64,000 bases of DNA from Xiphophorus maculatus (Eukaryota > Chordata > Actinopteri > Cyprinodontiformes > Poeciliidae): the NCBI RefSeq assembly GCF_002775205.1, contig NC_036444.1, positions 6,242,501 through 6,306,500 on the forward strand, written 5' to 3'. Positions 1 to 12,067 of the stretch are shown here, piece by piece. The notes under the pieces were generated by a model. The model was not told where the DNA came from. It saw only the letters and a list, made by a program, of their open reading frames with translations, and did no database searches. Made by a program: the position numbers and the translations under genes. Within the stretch, counting starts at the first letter, position 1. The number at the start of each line of letters is the position of its first letter.

Positions 1-360
1 TGAACGAAGGCCGATGTCTCCAACACAACCACTTATTTTAAGGTTTTCTGAACATCCTTTGGTGCCATTTATTGTGAAAGTCATTTAATACACCAAACAA
101 TTAAATTACTTAATTATCATTTGAAAGATGATTAAAAACAAACAGAAAATCATGAACCATAAACAGGCAACCGTCAAAAAACAAGGTAAGTAAATATAGC
201 AAATATAGCGTAATTTATTCATCAAGACAATAATATTAAACGTCTACAGCTGTTTTCTTTTTGGTTTTATCAAACCAAAAGTCAGCAAATGTTGTTGCTT
301 TTATTTATTTATTTTTTTAAAGTTTTGCTTGTTTTGTTTTTTACTGGAGTGTCAACAAAC

Positions 361-600
361 AGGCTTGTCGAGAAAACTAATTTTGCTGGACGATAAATTG
401 TCCCAGAAGTTATCGAGATAAACGATAATATTGTTGTTTTGAGACAATTTTTAAGTAACATAATTGCATAATAATGCATTCTCAATGCATTTTAACAAAC
501 ATTTAACACTGGAACTGGAAGACATTTTAAATATCCAAAATACATAAACAAAACAACAAATAAAACAAATAAAATGAATAATAAAGTCTTTAATGATTAA
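361..600 (+). repeat. Dispersed repeat family E, copy 1
   Basis: The segment contains the signature GATAAATTGTCCCAGAA followed by a conserved body with CATAATAATGC and ACTGGAACTGG motifs. The same sequence recurs at about 6183-6425 and 17818-18070 on this strand, and inverted at 8935-9290, 20555-20895, 36183-36525 and 39275-39490. It is noncoding and probably a nonautonomous DNA transposon, but I could not define its ends. Confidence 0.7.
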
Positions 601-971
601 CATTTAAGTCAAAGCAAATTGAGACAAATTACCTATTAGCTTAATAACATACGTAATTATTAAATAACTTTTAACATTAGAGAGCATTAAAAAAATGTAT
701 TTTTCAGTTTTATTTACACTAAAAACCAGTTTCAGGAGCAGCAAAGGGTGAAAATGTGGGTGAAAGTTTCAGTTTGAACAACAAAAAATAAAATGAATTA
801 AAGCCAATGTAGAAATTTACAAATTTAATTTTTAACATGAAAATTCCTAATGTATTTAAGGCTTTTTAAGGCCCATATTGAGACGTTACGCTTATATAAA
901 GTCCAATGTTGTATTTAAATGGTGGTTTCACTCCATAGCTTTCGTGCTTTTACCTGATTTTGTCATATTTA

Positions 972-1325
972 CAGCTCTGGGAAAAATGGAGTAGCCACTT
1001 AAAATAATCAGTTTCTCTGATTTTACTTTTTGTAGGTTTGGCTAAAATTAACATTGTTATTTTATTCTATGAACTGATAACATGTCTGATATTACAAGCA
1101 AAAATATTGTATTTATTTGCAGAAAATGAGAACTAGACAAAATAACAAAAAAGATGCAGAGCTTTCAGAGCTCAAATAATGCAAAGAAAACAAGTTCATG
1201 TTAATTTAGAAGCAACAATACTAATGTTTTAACTGAGGAAGAGTTCAGAAACCAGTAATTGGTGGAATAACCAGGAGGTTTTCATGGGGTTCAGTGCAGT
1301 GGGCTCTTAGTTTTTTCCAGAGCTG
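972..1325. mobile_element. Internally deleted Tc1/mariner-like MITE
   Basis: The left end starts with CAGCTCTGGGAAAAA and the right end finishes with the inverse, TTTTTTCCAGAGCTG, so the termini form an imperfect inverted repeat of about 30 bp. A TA dinucleotide precedes the left end, as expected for Tc1/mariner target sites; the right-hand TA has decayed. The middle resembles the noncoding ends of a widespread fish Tc1-like element, with the transposase region missing. Confidence 0.65.
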
Positions 1326-4300
1326 AATGAAAAGGAGAGTGCAGCGGTTCCCAGATGTTTTCCTCAGGAAATCATCTCTGCGTTTACTGCAGGATCACAC
1401 CTCACTGAACAAATTGTTCATCAGGTCACAGAGAGGAAGTATTTTTTCTAGCAACAGTCTTTCGTTGTATCATCTTCATAGCCCTCGCTAATTTATTTTT
1501 CTATGATGCTCAAATTCAGATTAGAATGTAAATTATTACGGTGTGTAAACTTAAAACATTTCCCTTTTTAAACATAAATGGAGCCAAACTCAGAGTAGCA
1601 GGAAAAGAAAAATCAATGGCTGTCATTCAACTTTGCATTTTACAGCTGTGCCACAGCTTAACCGGCACATTTGGTCATGAAGATTTACCAAGTTGCTAAC
1701 GCAAAAAACGCCATATAAGTCGTGGATGCACGCCTGAGCAGCAGACGGACTCTTCCTTGCTCTGCAGAGCTGCATGTGCAGATCTTGCACTGCTGATGCT
1801 TTGCTGCGGTTTCATCTAGTTTCACCCGCTTGATCTGCCTCTGCAGCTCTGAACAGTCTGAAACAAAAGGGCCTAGTTAAAGAAGCCCAGTGGCAGCATC
1901 AGCAGACCTATGACTATATTAAAAAAAGAAAAAAATCTGTTTATTTCATAGACTCACCAGTTTCCTACTGTGTTTTTGCTTTCTATAAATGCTTTTGCTG
2001 TGGTTGTTTTTCTATTTAAAGCTACTAGCCAGATTTGTTGTTCTTTAACATCAACTTAACTCACTTTAAATGAAGCCGAACATGTCAGCTTGTCTGTTTT
2101 ATTGTAAATTTGTATTTAATCCATTTAAGAACACACCTTTCCACAAACAAACTTCCACACTGGCATGCATCTGATGAGTCTTTTTCTTCTTTTTAGCCCT
2201 TTTATTTGCATGTTTTTATTGAAATGTATGTGTTTTTGTTGTATATCTGTGCAGCTGCAGCAAAACATGGATCAGATTTGTTTGCACGATCTGCAGAAAT
2301 CGTTTGGAAATAAATTTTGAGCCGTGACACACATGGATCTGCAAAACAGCAACCAGTAAATACTAGAAGAAATAAAAAATAGGTAAAAACTAAAAAGAAA
2401 TCCTACAGCTCATTCATCGCAAAGACAGAAGATGTTCAGTTTAGCTGAAGTAGTACAAGTTCAACTATTTAAGATGATACAAGCAGATTACAGCGTTTAT
2501 CTATTTTTGAAATGACTTTATAAGCACAAAAAAACCCAATTAGAAGGAAAAAAACTCATAAAAGAATATAAAAGGTTAAAATTCTGGAGTGATTGGAGTC
2601 AAACTGACGGTTGCAACTCAAATTCTTCTGAATCTGTGTTGAAATGTGTTAAGTCACTCATCCCTCACATTATTCACCAAATCTAGTTAAATCAGATCGA
2701 TTCTTGTGCCGCTTGTGACGTCATCGCCTCAAATGAACGCAAAGCAGACCGATCAGTATTTCCCCCCATCAGTTTCTTTAAAAAAATAAAATAAAACAAA
2801 AACACTTCGTAGTTCGAGAAAAGCTGCACAGCTCATCATTTTCCAGCGGTTCGCATCGCCACTAAAATAAAAAACTACATCCCAGGATTAGATCATCTTT
2901 AAAGCCAGCATCACCTCCGGCCTGGAGCTGATCCATGGATGAACGCTGATAAATGCTGACCAAGCAGACGATCACTTAGTAACTAAACCTACAGCAGCAT
3001 GTTGTGACACAGTAAAAAAAAAAAAAAGAAAGAAAGGAAAAGAGTTGGGCTGCGTGAAGCGGCCTCTTAACGGCAGGAAGTCAGTGAAAGTGGCAGAAGT
3101 TTGAAGGAGGATGTTAACAAAAGCCACGTCAGATCAGAAATAAGCACAAAAACTTCTGATTTCTATTTGCTTTGGGGGCAATTTAAACACAACTGCAGCG
3201 TGAAAACAACTTTAACGAAAGTTTAAATGATGCATTTCCACCGCACAGTGATTAATAGGGTGATGTTAGAGGAGCTGTTGCGCACGTATCAGTACATTTT
3301 TAGCTTTATAAGGACTTACCTCACCTGTTTGCAGGTAAAACCAAGTGTTTTGAAGTCGTGTCAGCTATTTTTCGGCGTCCTTGTTCATTGGAGAACAGCC
3401 TATAAAGTCCTTCTCACACCCGGTTGAAGCTTCCCACAAACAGCACTTCAGCTGTCTGATAAGGAAGGAGTGAAATACTGCTGAAGGTGATCGGAAAGTT
3501 CAGCAGCCCGGAGTAAAAGCGAAAGGGATTGTCGATGGTGCGACTTCTGTCAACATTATTTTCCCCAAATTAAAGGTTTTCTGCAGCTCTACGCTGTTCC
3601 GGTTCTCCTGCTTTAAAATTACAAAGCAATAAATAAATAAAAAGTAAAATTGCGCAGGCAGAAGTAACTAAGCAGGCAGTGGTTAGGTACAAGAGAAGCA
3701 GACTAAATTTAGTGCACTTTCAGGCGGTCCTGCTCATTTTCCCCGTCACAAACATTCAAGTTTTTTTGCCCCACCTTGGTTTTACTGCGCACATGCGCAC
3801 TGTGGCAGTCCTGCTAAAAATAAGACCCAAACCGAGCGAAGTAGGAACTTGATCAATGAGGCAATGTTTACAAAAAAAAATTTTCAGACATGCAAACAAT
3901 GAGTGGTTATCGGTTTTTATTAGACATGAAAAATGCAAAGTTTCTGCACAAGACGATCAGTGACAATGAAGTTTTCACTTCACAACAGCCTCCTGTGCAG
4001 AACCAACGCAACTCAGCCACCACTGACATTTTCTAATGCGGTTCTTCTGAACGGAGAAAATAAAACTCAGTTCCCATTTCTCTGTGGAAAAAAAAACAAC
4101 AAAACAAAACAAAAAAAGCCTATCAGTCATAATCATCCTAAAGCTTCGGGGTTTTAAAAGAGGAAGCGTGGAAATGTTTCCTTTTATCGCCTCCTGCTGG
4201 CCAATAAACAAACGTCACATTCAGCAACGCTGGCTTCACTTTCCAAGCCAGGCTTGTCTCAACAGATGTGAAATAATTACACATCAGGCAAGAGGAATGT

Positions 4301-5735
4301 TGGAGAAAAAGAGAACTATTGTGCATGGCTGTAGCCGTCATCGAACACGTACATCAATCCTGTGAAAGCTGCTTCTTAGATGTTGGAAATTTTATCTTTA
4401 AATAATAAAAAAAATAATAAAGTACTAGGATTAGTAATCTCAACTTTACCCAGATCTTAAAAAACCTGATAGTGAGAGTGTTAAATAATGCTAACAAGGT
4501 AGTAACTTTATTTCTGGACTCATTACAAATGAAAATGATACATAAATAAAAAAAAGAATCAGTTTTCATTGTCAAGCGTACATGGAAAGATGTGTCACCC
4601 TCAGAAGATGGCACAACAGCAGCTCTTGTTCACAGTTTCATGATGTTTTTTCTAAATATTTTCTGGTATATATCATTTACCAATTTTTTTTTTGTTTTGT
4701 TTTTTGGGAATTGCTGTTATTGGTTCACAAAAGCTACTCTGTACAGGACGTCACAGCTCAGAGCAGAAATAATCGAATCGTGGCCAAATAAAAATGTGCA
4801 TTTTTTGCTAAATGTCAGAGGTGTCAGATATTTTCCATGAATCAGAAATATTAACCTTGTTGTGTTTTAGAGCCTGCTCTTTCTGGACCTTATTTTATGC
4901 AGAAACTTTCAAACACGCCATTATAATCTTCTTTCAAAACATGTGTTGACAAAGTATTTCTCCCCACTTGAGCAGCAGGGGTTTTTTTGCTGCTCCACTT
5001 TACCAGAACCTAAATCTAACGACTGTTTATCAACCGGGCAGCCGGCCCAATCACAGGAATGAGTACAAAAATACAAAATCATCTCGGCTCGTATTTGAGC
5101 TACGAATATGCCAAATTAGATTTTTATAAACCGAGAACCCAATTCTAATACTGGTGCATGCAGAGTGGCATATAAAACAGTAACTTTAATTTAATTCTGC
5201 TCTCTTAGCTAATCTGCTCAAAACGCTACTGAAGTTACATCTACAAACTCCCTGCTTTCATGGCTCAAAAGCATTCAGTGCGTTTTCTATCTGTGCCGTC
5301 AAAAGGTATGAAAAAGAAAGAATATAAATCAGCACATCGAAAGACAAAGGAGGCTTCCTGTAGAGACTCTGCTGCAGATTAACGTCATGTAAACCTGAAA
5401 ACACAAACTGAACACCGAAAGTCTAAGCTTTGGAGCCAATTGGGTTTCCGCAGTGAAAATTAAGTGTATTGTACAATGGATTTAGAATAAACTGTTCAAA
5501 GTTAAGTGATTGTCCTTCTTTAAACTGTGTTACAATCCCATAGCTTAATCACCAAGATGACCAATAAAGACTTGAAAGCTTCCACATTTGTAAAAAAACA
5601 AAACGAAGTATGCATCAGTGGTCCTTGAGCGTGAGCAAACAGTTCAAACAATGACTTAGAGATGAAACTCATGGAATATAAGGCGCCAAAACCTAAATGG
5701 TCAAGGAAGGTGAATGGTTTAATCAATCAGTCTCG

Positions 5736-8700
5736 TTAAGCGGAGTGCAGGGGGATGACGAATTTACAACCAAACGGAGAGTGGTACTTGATTCCCACTT
5801 CCTGGAACACCTGCAGAGGAACACCGATGTCGCACAGGTAAACTCTGCCGGCGCCTTCGGCCAGAGGAAGGGGCAGGCAGAGCGACAGCGACCACTTGGC
5901 CTCGACTGCATGGCCCTGCCCGCTTACAGGGGGGTCCAGGCTGAGCACCGGCGCTCTGTTCTGGTTGGCCCAGTCCGCAGCCGCCCGGTACCAAGGCTGG
6001 TCCATCAGGAATGTGTTCTCGTGGCAGTCCAGACAGTTTATGATTAGATCCACTGGGGTGTCTGGGAGATCTAAAGGGAGAAAAACAACAAGCGTGACCC
6101 ACTGGTGATCATTTCATTAAAAAAAATAATAAAATTCACACAGCAGAAAAATGAGACCCACATTTTTTGACCACATGTGGGCCTGCTAGGAGGATACATT
6201 TTTCTGGATGATAAATTGTCCCAGAAGTCCTTGCAATAAACAATAATATTGTAATTTTGAGGTCATTTTAAAGTAAAACAACAGTAATGGCATAATAATG
6301 CAAGAACACATTCTTAGAGATCAATAAACTTTAAATTCTAATGAACATTTAACACTGGAACCAGAAGACATTTTTAAATATCCAAAATAAAACAAAACAT
6401 AAACAACAAATAAAATGAATCAAACTATCTGTAAACAAAATATGGTCCTAAATCAGATTGTTTTCAAATCGTCTCCGCTATGAACGGTCGTGTCGTATTT
6501 TATCTGACTTTTACACTGTAAAAACCCAAAATCTTACCAAGTATTTTTGTCTAGTTTCTACTCCAAATATCTTAAACTTGAAGTAAGACAAAACTAACTT
6601 ACAAGTAACTTATCAGATGTTTTTAAGTCAGTAATTTCTGAATATTGATGAAAAAGTACTAGTTCCACTGGCAGATTATTTAACTTATACCGAAACATTT
6701 TCCCATGTCTGGCAGATTATAAGTGAAATAAACGCTTTGGAGTTGTAAATCACTTACACGGAAGTTTGATGGCTCATTTAATTATTGGTATGAACAACCA
6801 TGCAAGTCGCATTTCATAATAAAAAATGAAATAAAAATTGAAATTGAGCACCACTCTCTGCTGTGTGAACATAGCCTGCACCACCAGCCAGGCTCACCTT
6901 TGATGCTGGACACCTGTTTGCCGCCGGTCTTGTTGAAAAGCGTCAGCTCGCTTGTCACGGCGTCGAGCATCTTGACGAAGTTGGGCAGAAACAGTATGAC
7001 CTCCACTTCGTGGTTGGCCAGGTGGCGGCCGCAGCTGATGCCCTGCGCTCCCTGAACATGAGGCCCACACAGCAGCGCCACCGTGGGCCGCTGATGGAGG
7101 TTTTTGGGTGTAAATCTGAAAGACGTAAACAATTTAGAAAAGACAATTAAACAGATTTTTTGACTTCCTATAATTACTAATGTCCAAAATTTTTCCAGAC
7201 ATTTGAGTGAAAAACAATTTTACCATTTGAGTTTTATGTATTAATCATGAGAGCATTATTGACGTCTGATTCAACAAACGGATAAAGGCCACTAGATTAC
7301 ATATTTATTGACAAATAATTCCACCAACTTTACAAATTTATAGCAGATTTGTCAAATCTAGACTGAATTATTATACACTAAACATTCTGTTTATACATTT
7401 TACACATGGTAAAAGTTTAAAAGTTAAAGAGTTTTGGTGGTTTGTTTGATGCCTAAACCAGATCAAGTTTTAAAACCACAAACAGTCAAAGACTTGGAAG
7501 ATTTAAATAAAAAGAAAGCACTGAAACTCCATTTTTATTTATTTTTTGATGCATTCATATTTATAATTTCTCTCAAGCAGTAAATCAAAGTTTTACGAAA
7601 GAATCAACTTGAGATGTGCGAGGTCAACCGCTTTGTTGTTTAGAAATCCATATTTTAGATGTTGTATATACGAGAATAAAGAATGAAGTTTGAAAACCTA
7701 AACCTTTTTGCGATAAACAATTTTTTTGTTTTTATCCAGAATTAAAAAGTGCTAAAAGCAAAGTCCAGATTTTGATGAACTTTGCAAAAATGAAAATGGA
7801 AAAAAAAAAAAAAGCGGCTGTTCAACATGTAAAAGCAAAAAAACCGATTGACTCAAAACGTGTTTTTTCTCAACATACCTTCAGTCTAATTCCTCATAAT
7901 TCAGAATTAAGGTTGAACTTTTAACTAAATGCTTCCTCCAAGTCAATATTCGTACCTGTTGGGCCCTCCTAACAACGTGAGTGTCATCTGGCTGGCACAC
8001 ACTCCAGTCATCTCCAGTCTCCGCTCCAGCGTCAGGCCGTAGCGCTCGGCAGCAGACAACAGACGCTTGTGGAGCTCATAGGAAATACTCGGAACAACAA
8101 GTCCAGAGTCTGTATGACGTAAAGTAAAGAAGCAGGTTTAAACTACTCTACTGAACACTGTACTTCAGTTGCTGCAACGTAAAACACGTACCAGTGCAGT
8201 ACTCTTTGTGCCCAGACTGTGGTACAACAATCTGTCTATAAACAATCGGTTTGACCTCCAGGATGTTCTCGTCGTGGCGGTACCGTGTGGGCGTCTGATC
8301 CTGAGGCGTGCCACGCGACCTCGCGCCGTTACGTCGCTCTGTGGTGTCAATCTCTGAGAAAACTGCAGCTTTGTCGAACAGTGCCAGGTTTCCTTCAAAA
8401 TCAAAATCCGTATCCAGCCCGTCATCCATGCCGTCGCCGAAGCACTCGTCGTCTCTGTTTTTCATCTGCCCGTTTTTCACTCCATTCTTTTTCGGCGTCG
8501 CTTGGTTTGCCCCTCGACTGGTGGACGACCCTGATAGTATCGGGGAAAAAAGCAGCTATTAGCGTCTCAATATTCATAGGAAAGTTTTACCTGCAGCCAA
8601 ATGAATCACACCTACAGGAGTTATGTCTTCGACGAAAGCCTTTAGGTTGACCCAGTGCATCCAGGTGACGTTCTCCGTAACTTTTAGAGCACTGCTGTGG

Positions 8701-9686
8701 AGAGTTCAGCTTCTCCACAGATCTGGGATCCCCCTTTGGAACGGCAACTGGGACAGCGTTTCCCTTTGCAGCAACACTGGAAGCTGCCCTGGCATTAAAG
8801 TTTCTGATGTCCAAAATTTTTAGTTCTTGTATATCAATGGCACTGGAAGAAAAAACAACAAAAAAAAAACAAGAGAGAACTTCAGTAAAATGCAAAATGG
8901 ATCAGATTTGACCATTTATAGAAACCCAGTAGCATACATAATTGTTTTTCACTTCTAAGATTGTCGCAATTAATTGCACGATAAATTAAAGTGAGCTCGA
9001 TAATTTCTATTGTGGCGATTAATATTTTTGAAGGCTAATTTTGTTTACAGAGACTTTATAATCTTATTTTTGGTTTCAGTTGTTTGTGGTTTTTATTTCC
9101 TTGTCATTTGTTGTGTTTGATTTTGGATATTTAAAATGTCTCCCAGTTCCAATGCAGAGTTCATTATAAAATAAAACTTTAACTTGATAGGGCCATTATC
9201 AATTTATTATCTGAAAATGGTCTCAAAACAACAGTTATCGCTTATCGCAATAATTCCGGAGGTAATTTATCGTCCAGCAAAGTTTCTTATTGTGAAAGGC
9301 CTGCTCACTTCTGGAAACCAGTATTTTGAGTTTGTATCACATTATTTGAAATGAAAATGCCAGAACACGAGAGGAAGTGCTTAAATATAAAAACAGGTTA
9401 GCAGCAAAACAACAACTTGGGTCAAAACACCATTTCTATTTAGATTGAAATTGTACTGTTTCAATAAAACAGACCCAAGTTGTGGGAAAAGTAGAATCGA
9501 GAACATTTAAGTCGAGGTTTACCTGAATGTGACCTCAGGAACGGGACATTTGACCCCATTGTGGAAAGGTTGTCGTAAGGAGATGGTCTGGCTGGACTGG
9601 TCCACAGATGACACTTCTCCTTGATAAACTCCCAGCGTTGGTCCACAGTTAAGAGACACCAAACTACCCAACCAGTCCGAGGCCAT
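5736..9686 (-). CDS. edc3: Enhancer of mRNA-decapping protein 3 (six coding exons)
   Basis: Coding exons on the minus strand are 9523-9686, 8616-8842, 8192-8530, 7956-8109, 6898-7115 and 5736-6070. They join in phase to 478 codons plus stop, against about 508 aa in human EDC3. EDC3 is a P-body scaffold that binds DDX6 and DCP1/DCP2 and stimulates 5' decapping in the cytoplasm. Exon 1 encodes the N-terminal LSm domain (starts MASDWLGSLVSLNCG). Exon 3 carries the FDF motif (DFDFEGNLALFDKAAVF, about residues 172-188) that binds DDX6. The last three exons encode the Rossmann-like YjeF-N dimerisation domain (VALLCGPHVQGAQGISCGRH; C-terminus CKFVIPLHSA). Start: first ATG after an in-frame acceptor. 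The donor of exon 2 is set at 8616, because only this choice keeps frame and restores the HNSW-SS motif; a second GT at 8590 would frameshift. Identity is from recognised sequence and 15q24-type synteny. Confidence 0.95.
6183..6425 (+). repeat. Dispersed repeat family E, copy 2 (EDC3 intron)
   Basis: It repeats the family signature GATAAATTGTCCCAGAA and the CATAATAATGC and ACTGGAAC blocks seen at 361-600. It lies in the last EDC3 intron, outside any exon. Confidence 0.7.
6434..6800. mobile_element. B-like TIR element interrupted by foldback MITE A
   Basis: The outer parts (6434-6511 and about 6745-6800) resemble the element at 40800-41165: a TTTTATC(T/C)GAC block on one side and ATGAACAACCATGCAA on the other. 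Between them, 6512-6736 is a degraded copy of foldback MITE A (CACTGTAAAAACCC, ATCTTACCAAGTATTTTTG, mid-point TTATTTAACTTATA). I infer insertion of A into an older B-like copy. Confidence 0.5.
8935..9290 (-). repeat. Dispersed repeat family E, copy 3, inverted (EDC3 intron 1)
   Basis: This is a longer copy in reverse orientation. It ends with TTATCGTCCAGCAAAGTTTC, the reverse of the CTGGACGATAA start of other copies, and begins near GTCGCAATTAATTGCACGAT. It lies between the first and second EDC3 coding exons. Confidence 0.7.
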
Positions 9687-9924
9687 TATCTGCAATAAAT
9701 ATTCTATTTCAAATGAACATGAACAGCTAAAAAAGTCACACCAATAATCACCGACTTATAAGTCCGAACAAGTTAACATTCAGGCAGTACAGCGAAATAT
9801 TCACAGTTTGGAGCTAACGTATGAAAACGTACTTAGCAATAGCTTCGGCCTTGTATCAAGCTAAGTTGCTATCTAAAACTCATTTCAGTTGAAAAACCCT
9901 TTAAATAAAGACAAAGTTTTATAC

Positions 9925-10110
9925 CTTTCCAATGTTAAATCGATGCGGACTCCTTTGTACAGCTCAAGGCAATGCAATTTTCAAACAACGGCTAAGAAGA
10001 TAGCTCTTTGAGATTAGCCTCTTAGCTTTTAAACGGCTACTGACACTAGCTTCCTGTTTCCGGGAAACCTCACTTTTCAAAATAAAACACGTGAGAACTC
10101 TTTCTCCATG
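9925..10110 (-). promoter_or_regulatory. EDC3 noncoding first exon and promoter region
   Basis: An acceptor (TTGCAG) lies three bases before the EDC3 ATG, so the 5' UTR must begin in an upstream exon. A matching donor (AAAG followed by GTATAAAAC) is at 9924-9925. Upstream on the minus strand are an ETS-like CAGGAAGC, a CCCGGAAAC and an E-box CACGTG at about 10088. The transcription start is inferred to lie near 10050; no TATA box is evident. Confidence 0.5.
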
Positions 10111-12067
10111 ACAACAAAATAACTTCAAGGAGGTTATTTTGTTTATTCATTCATTTATTCTGTAATATGTATGTTGATTTACATGGATGCGTTCGAGCAA
10201 TGAATAACTAAATTGATTATACATAGATTACCAAGGCCGGTTTATTTACATTTCTATCTGGTTTACAGTAAAATAGATTAAGTTCTGTTTACTAATTAAT
10301 TATATTTAACACTTTTGACCTTAAACTGAACATACAATTATCAAAGAATACTGCATTAGATGTGGGTTGTTAATTGTTTGGAGATGTTTTCGAAATTTTG
10401 CCAATTTCTCTTTCAAAATAACTTACAATGAGTCAGATAGAATAAAAATATTCTGAGAATCAGGGGCGCCGTATAGGGGGGAAAAGTTATAACGTTTGAA
10501 GTGATGGTGTTCAGCAGCAGTCAGTGAAAGACAAGAACAACTGTGGCTGTTACTATGCTGCTAAGAAAAATAATAAAGTCAGGTTTTCAAAAAATAGAGA
10601 GACAGAGAGAGAAAAAGGTAAAAATGTCCATTTGTAACCCAGTTTGTATATGTCAAATACAAATTGGCTCAACGAACCATATGTTCTAATAAAAGAGCAG
10701 TACTGCTGTATTCTGGCCTGACTTACTTATCCAAGAATCAACTTTGGATTTAGTCACAGGGATGCAACATTTCACACTAAGCTGAAGAAAATCTGCATCC
10801 GTAGAGACAATTTACCACAAACCTTAACACTAAAGAATAAAGCCTTAAAAGAACAAAAGAGCAAGAAACAGTTTTCTTTTCTTGTGCCAAATTTACTGTA
10901 GAAAATATTTAATAAAAAGAAAGCTCATTGGTGTTTTAGAAATGTCAGTAAACAACTGATTGAGGTTAAATGAGATCATGTGGAGAATATCTAGGGAGTG
11001 GGGAGCATCGCTCTGTCATCCAGCTGCTTTTAATGAACTGAGGTCAGCATGGATACTCCCAGGATGGCCTTTACAGACAATCTCAAAACTATGCAAGGAA
11101 AACAAATGAAGCAGGTTGACTCTGATAGTGAACAGGAGAGGATTTCTGAAGTAAGATCCCATTAGAGCAGGGCGTCCAAACATTTTGTGATCACAAAAAC
11201 AGACCCAGATCACAAAAAGGGCCAAAAAGAAAAAAAAAAAAGCAAATAAAGTAATCCAATTTTATTTTATCCAAAATGGATGTTATTCATTGTAGATCCA
11301 AACCTTAGAAGAGATTTTGCACATTTGCTTTATTAAAAGAAAAGCATCTAGTTTTCAGTATCTTTTGCCCTCAATTAAACAAATTTGGTTTCAGCAATAA
11401 GAGTAAGATTTGGGTCACTTTCTTTCAAAAAGATTGCTATGTTTAGGCCAAGTTTAATAAAAACAAACTGATTTATGTGCAGCAAAATAAAAGTCCGAAT
11501 AAGCATGATTCTACTTATCGTAAAAGTTTGGTCACAAAAAGACAAATATGACTTCATGTTGTAATTAACATTTTCCATTGTAAGAAAATTATATCAGTTA
11601 TATCAGTTATACTCTGGTTATAAATAAAATCTCTATCTGCATCAACCACTTGTGCTTGATGGTGCAAATTTGTGTTACTTCTGAATTGCAGTTGTGGGCC
11701 GCAAAAATTTACATTAGAGAAATTGTTCTCTTAGTTAGGACTGTTACTCAGAAATCAGATTTTTGGATGACATACGTCATAATATGTATAATTAAAAACG
11801 TGTCATGACAGAAGGGTTTGTGGATGAGTCCAGTAGCGGTGACGATGTGTTTCCTGTCACGTAAACAGTGGAAATATCAGCAGACATGATCCAATAATAG
11901 ATGCCCACCTCCAGATAACAGCTTTGTGTGAAAGTTTGTCCTCTAGGCAGACTGCTGAGCCATTTCTTCCTAACAGAAACGACGGACAACTTAAACCTTG
12001 GAGGACGCTGCAGGACGTTTCGTCCATAATTCAAACATTAGTTTATTTTTTACTCGTGGACCTGGAC
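10111..12067. other. Intergenic interval between divergent genes
   Basis: No gene is supported. From about 11166 to 11705 the sequence begins with GGGCGTCCAAACATTTTG and ends with GTGGGCCGCAAAAATTTA, which resembles the ends of fish hAT-like repeats. The last 200 bases before 12068 probably hold the promoter and 5' UTR of the downstream coiled-coil gene. I saw no TATA box or strong motif there. Confidence 0.4.

Larger units (their letters stand above)
1..5735. other. Gene-poor flank downstream of EDC3
   Basis: No gene can be supported here with confidence. The stretch is AT-rich and contains one copy of the E-family dispersed repeat (about 361-600) and an internally deleted Tc1-like MITE (972-1325). 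A GC-richer patch at about 3400-3800 includes a doubled GCGCA motif near 3787. Two weak exon-like segments on the minus strand (2879-2936 and 1685-1857) are treated under findings. The other open frames of 60-90 codons have no recognisable protein features and look like chance frames in AT-rich DNA. The left part may include the 3' UTR of EDC3, which is transcribed toward it. Confidence 0.6.

Noticed and set aside
8285-8650. 121-codon plus-strand frame
   Set aside because: It is antisense to EDC3 exon 3 and crosses its splice junctions; shadow of a real gene.
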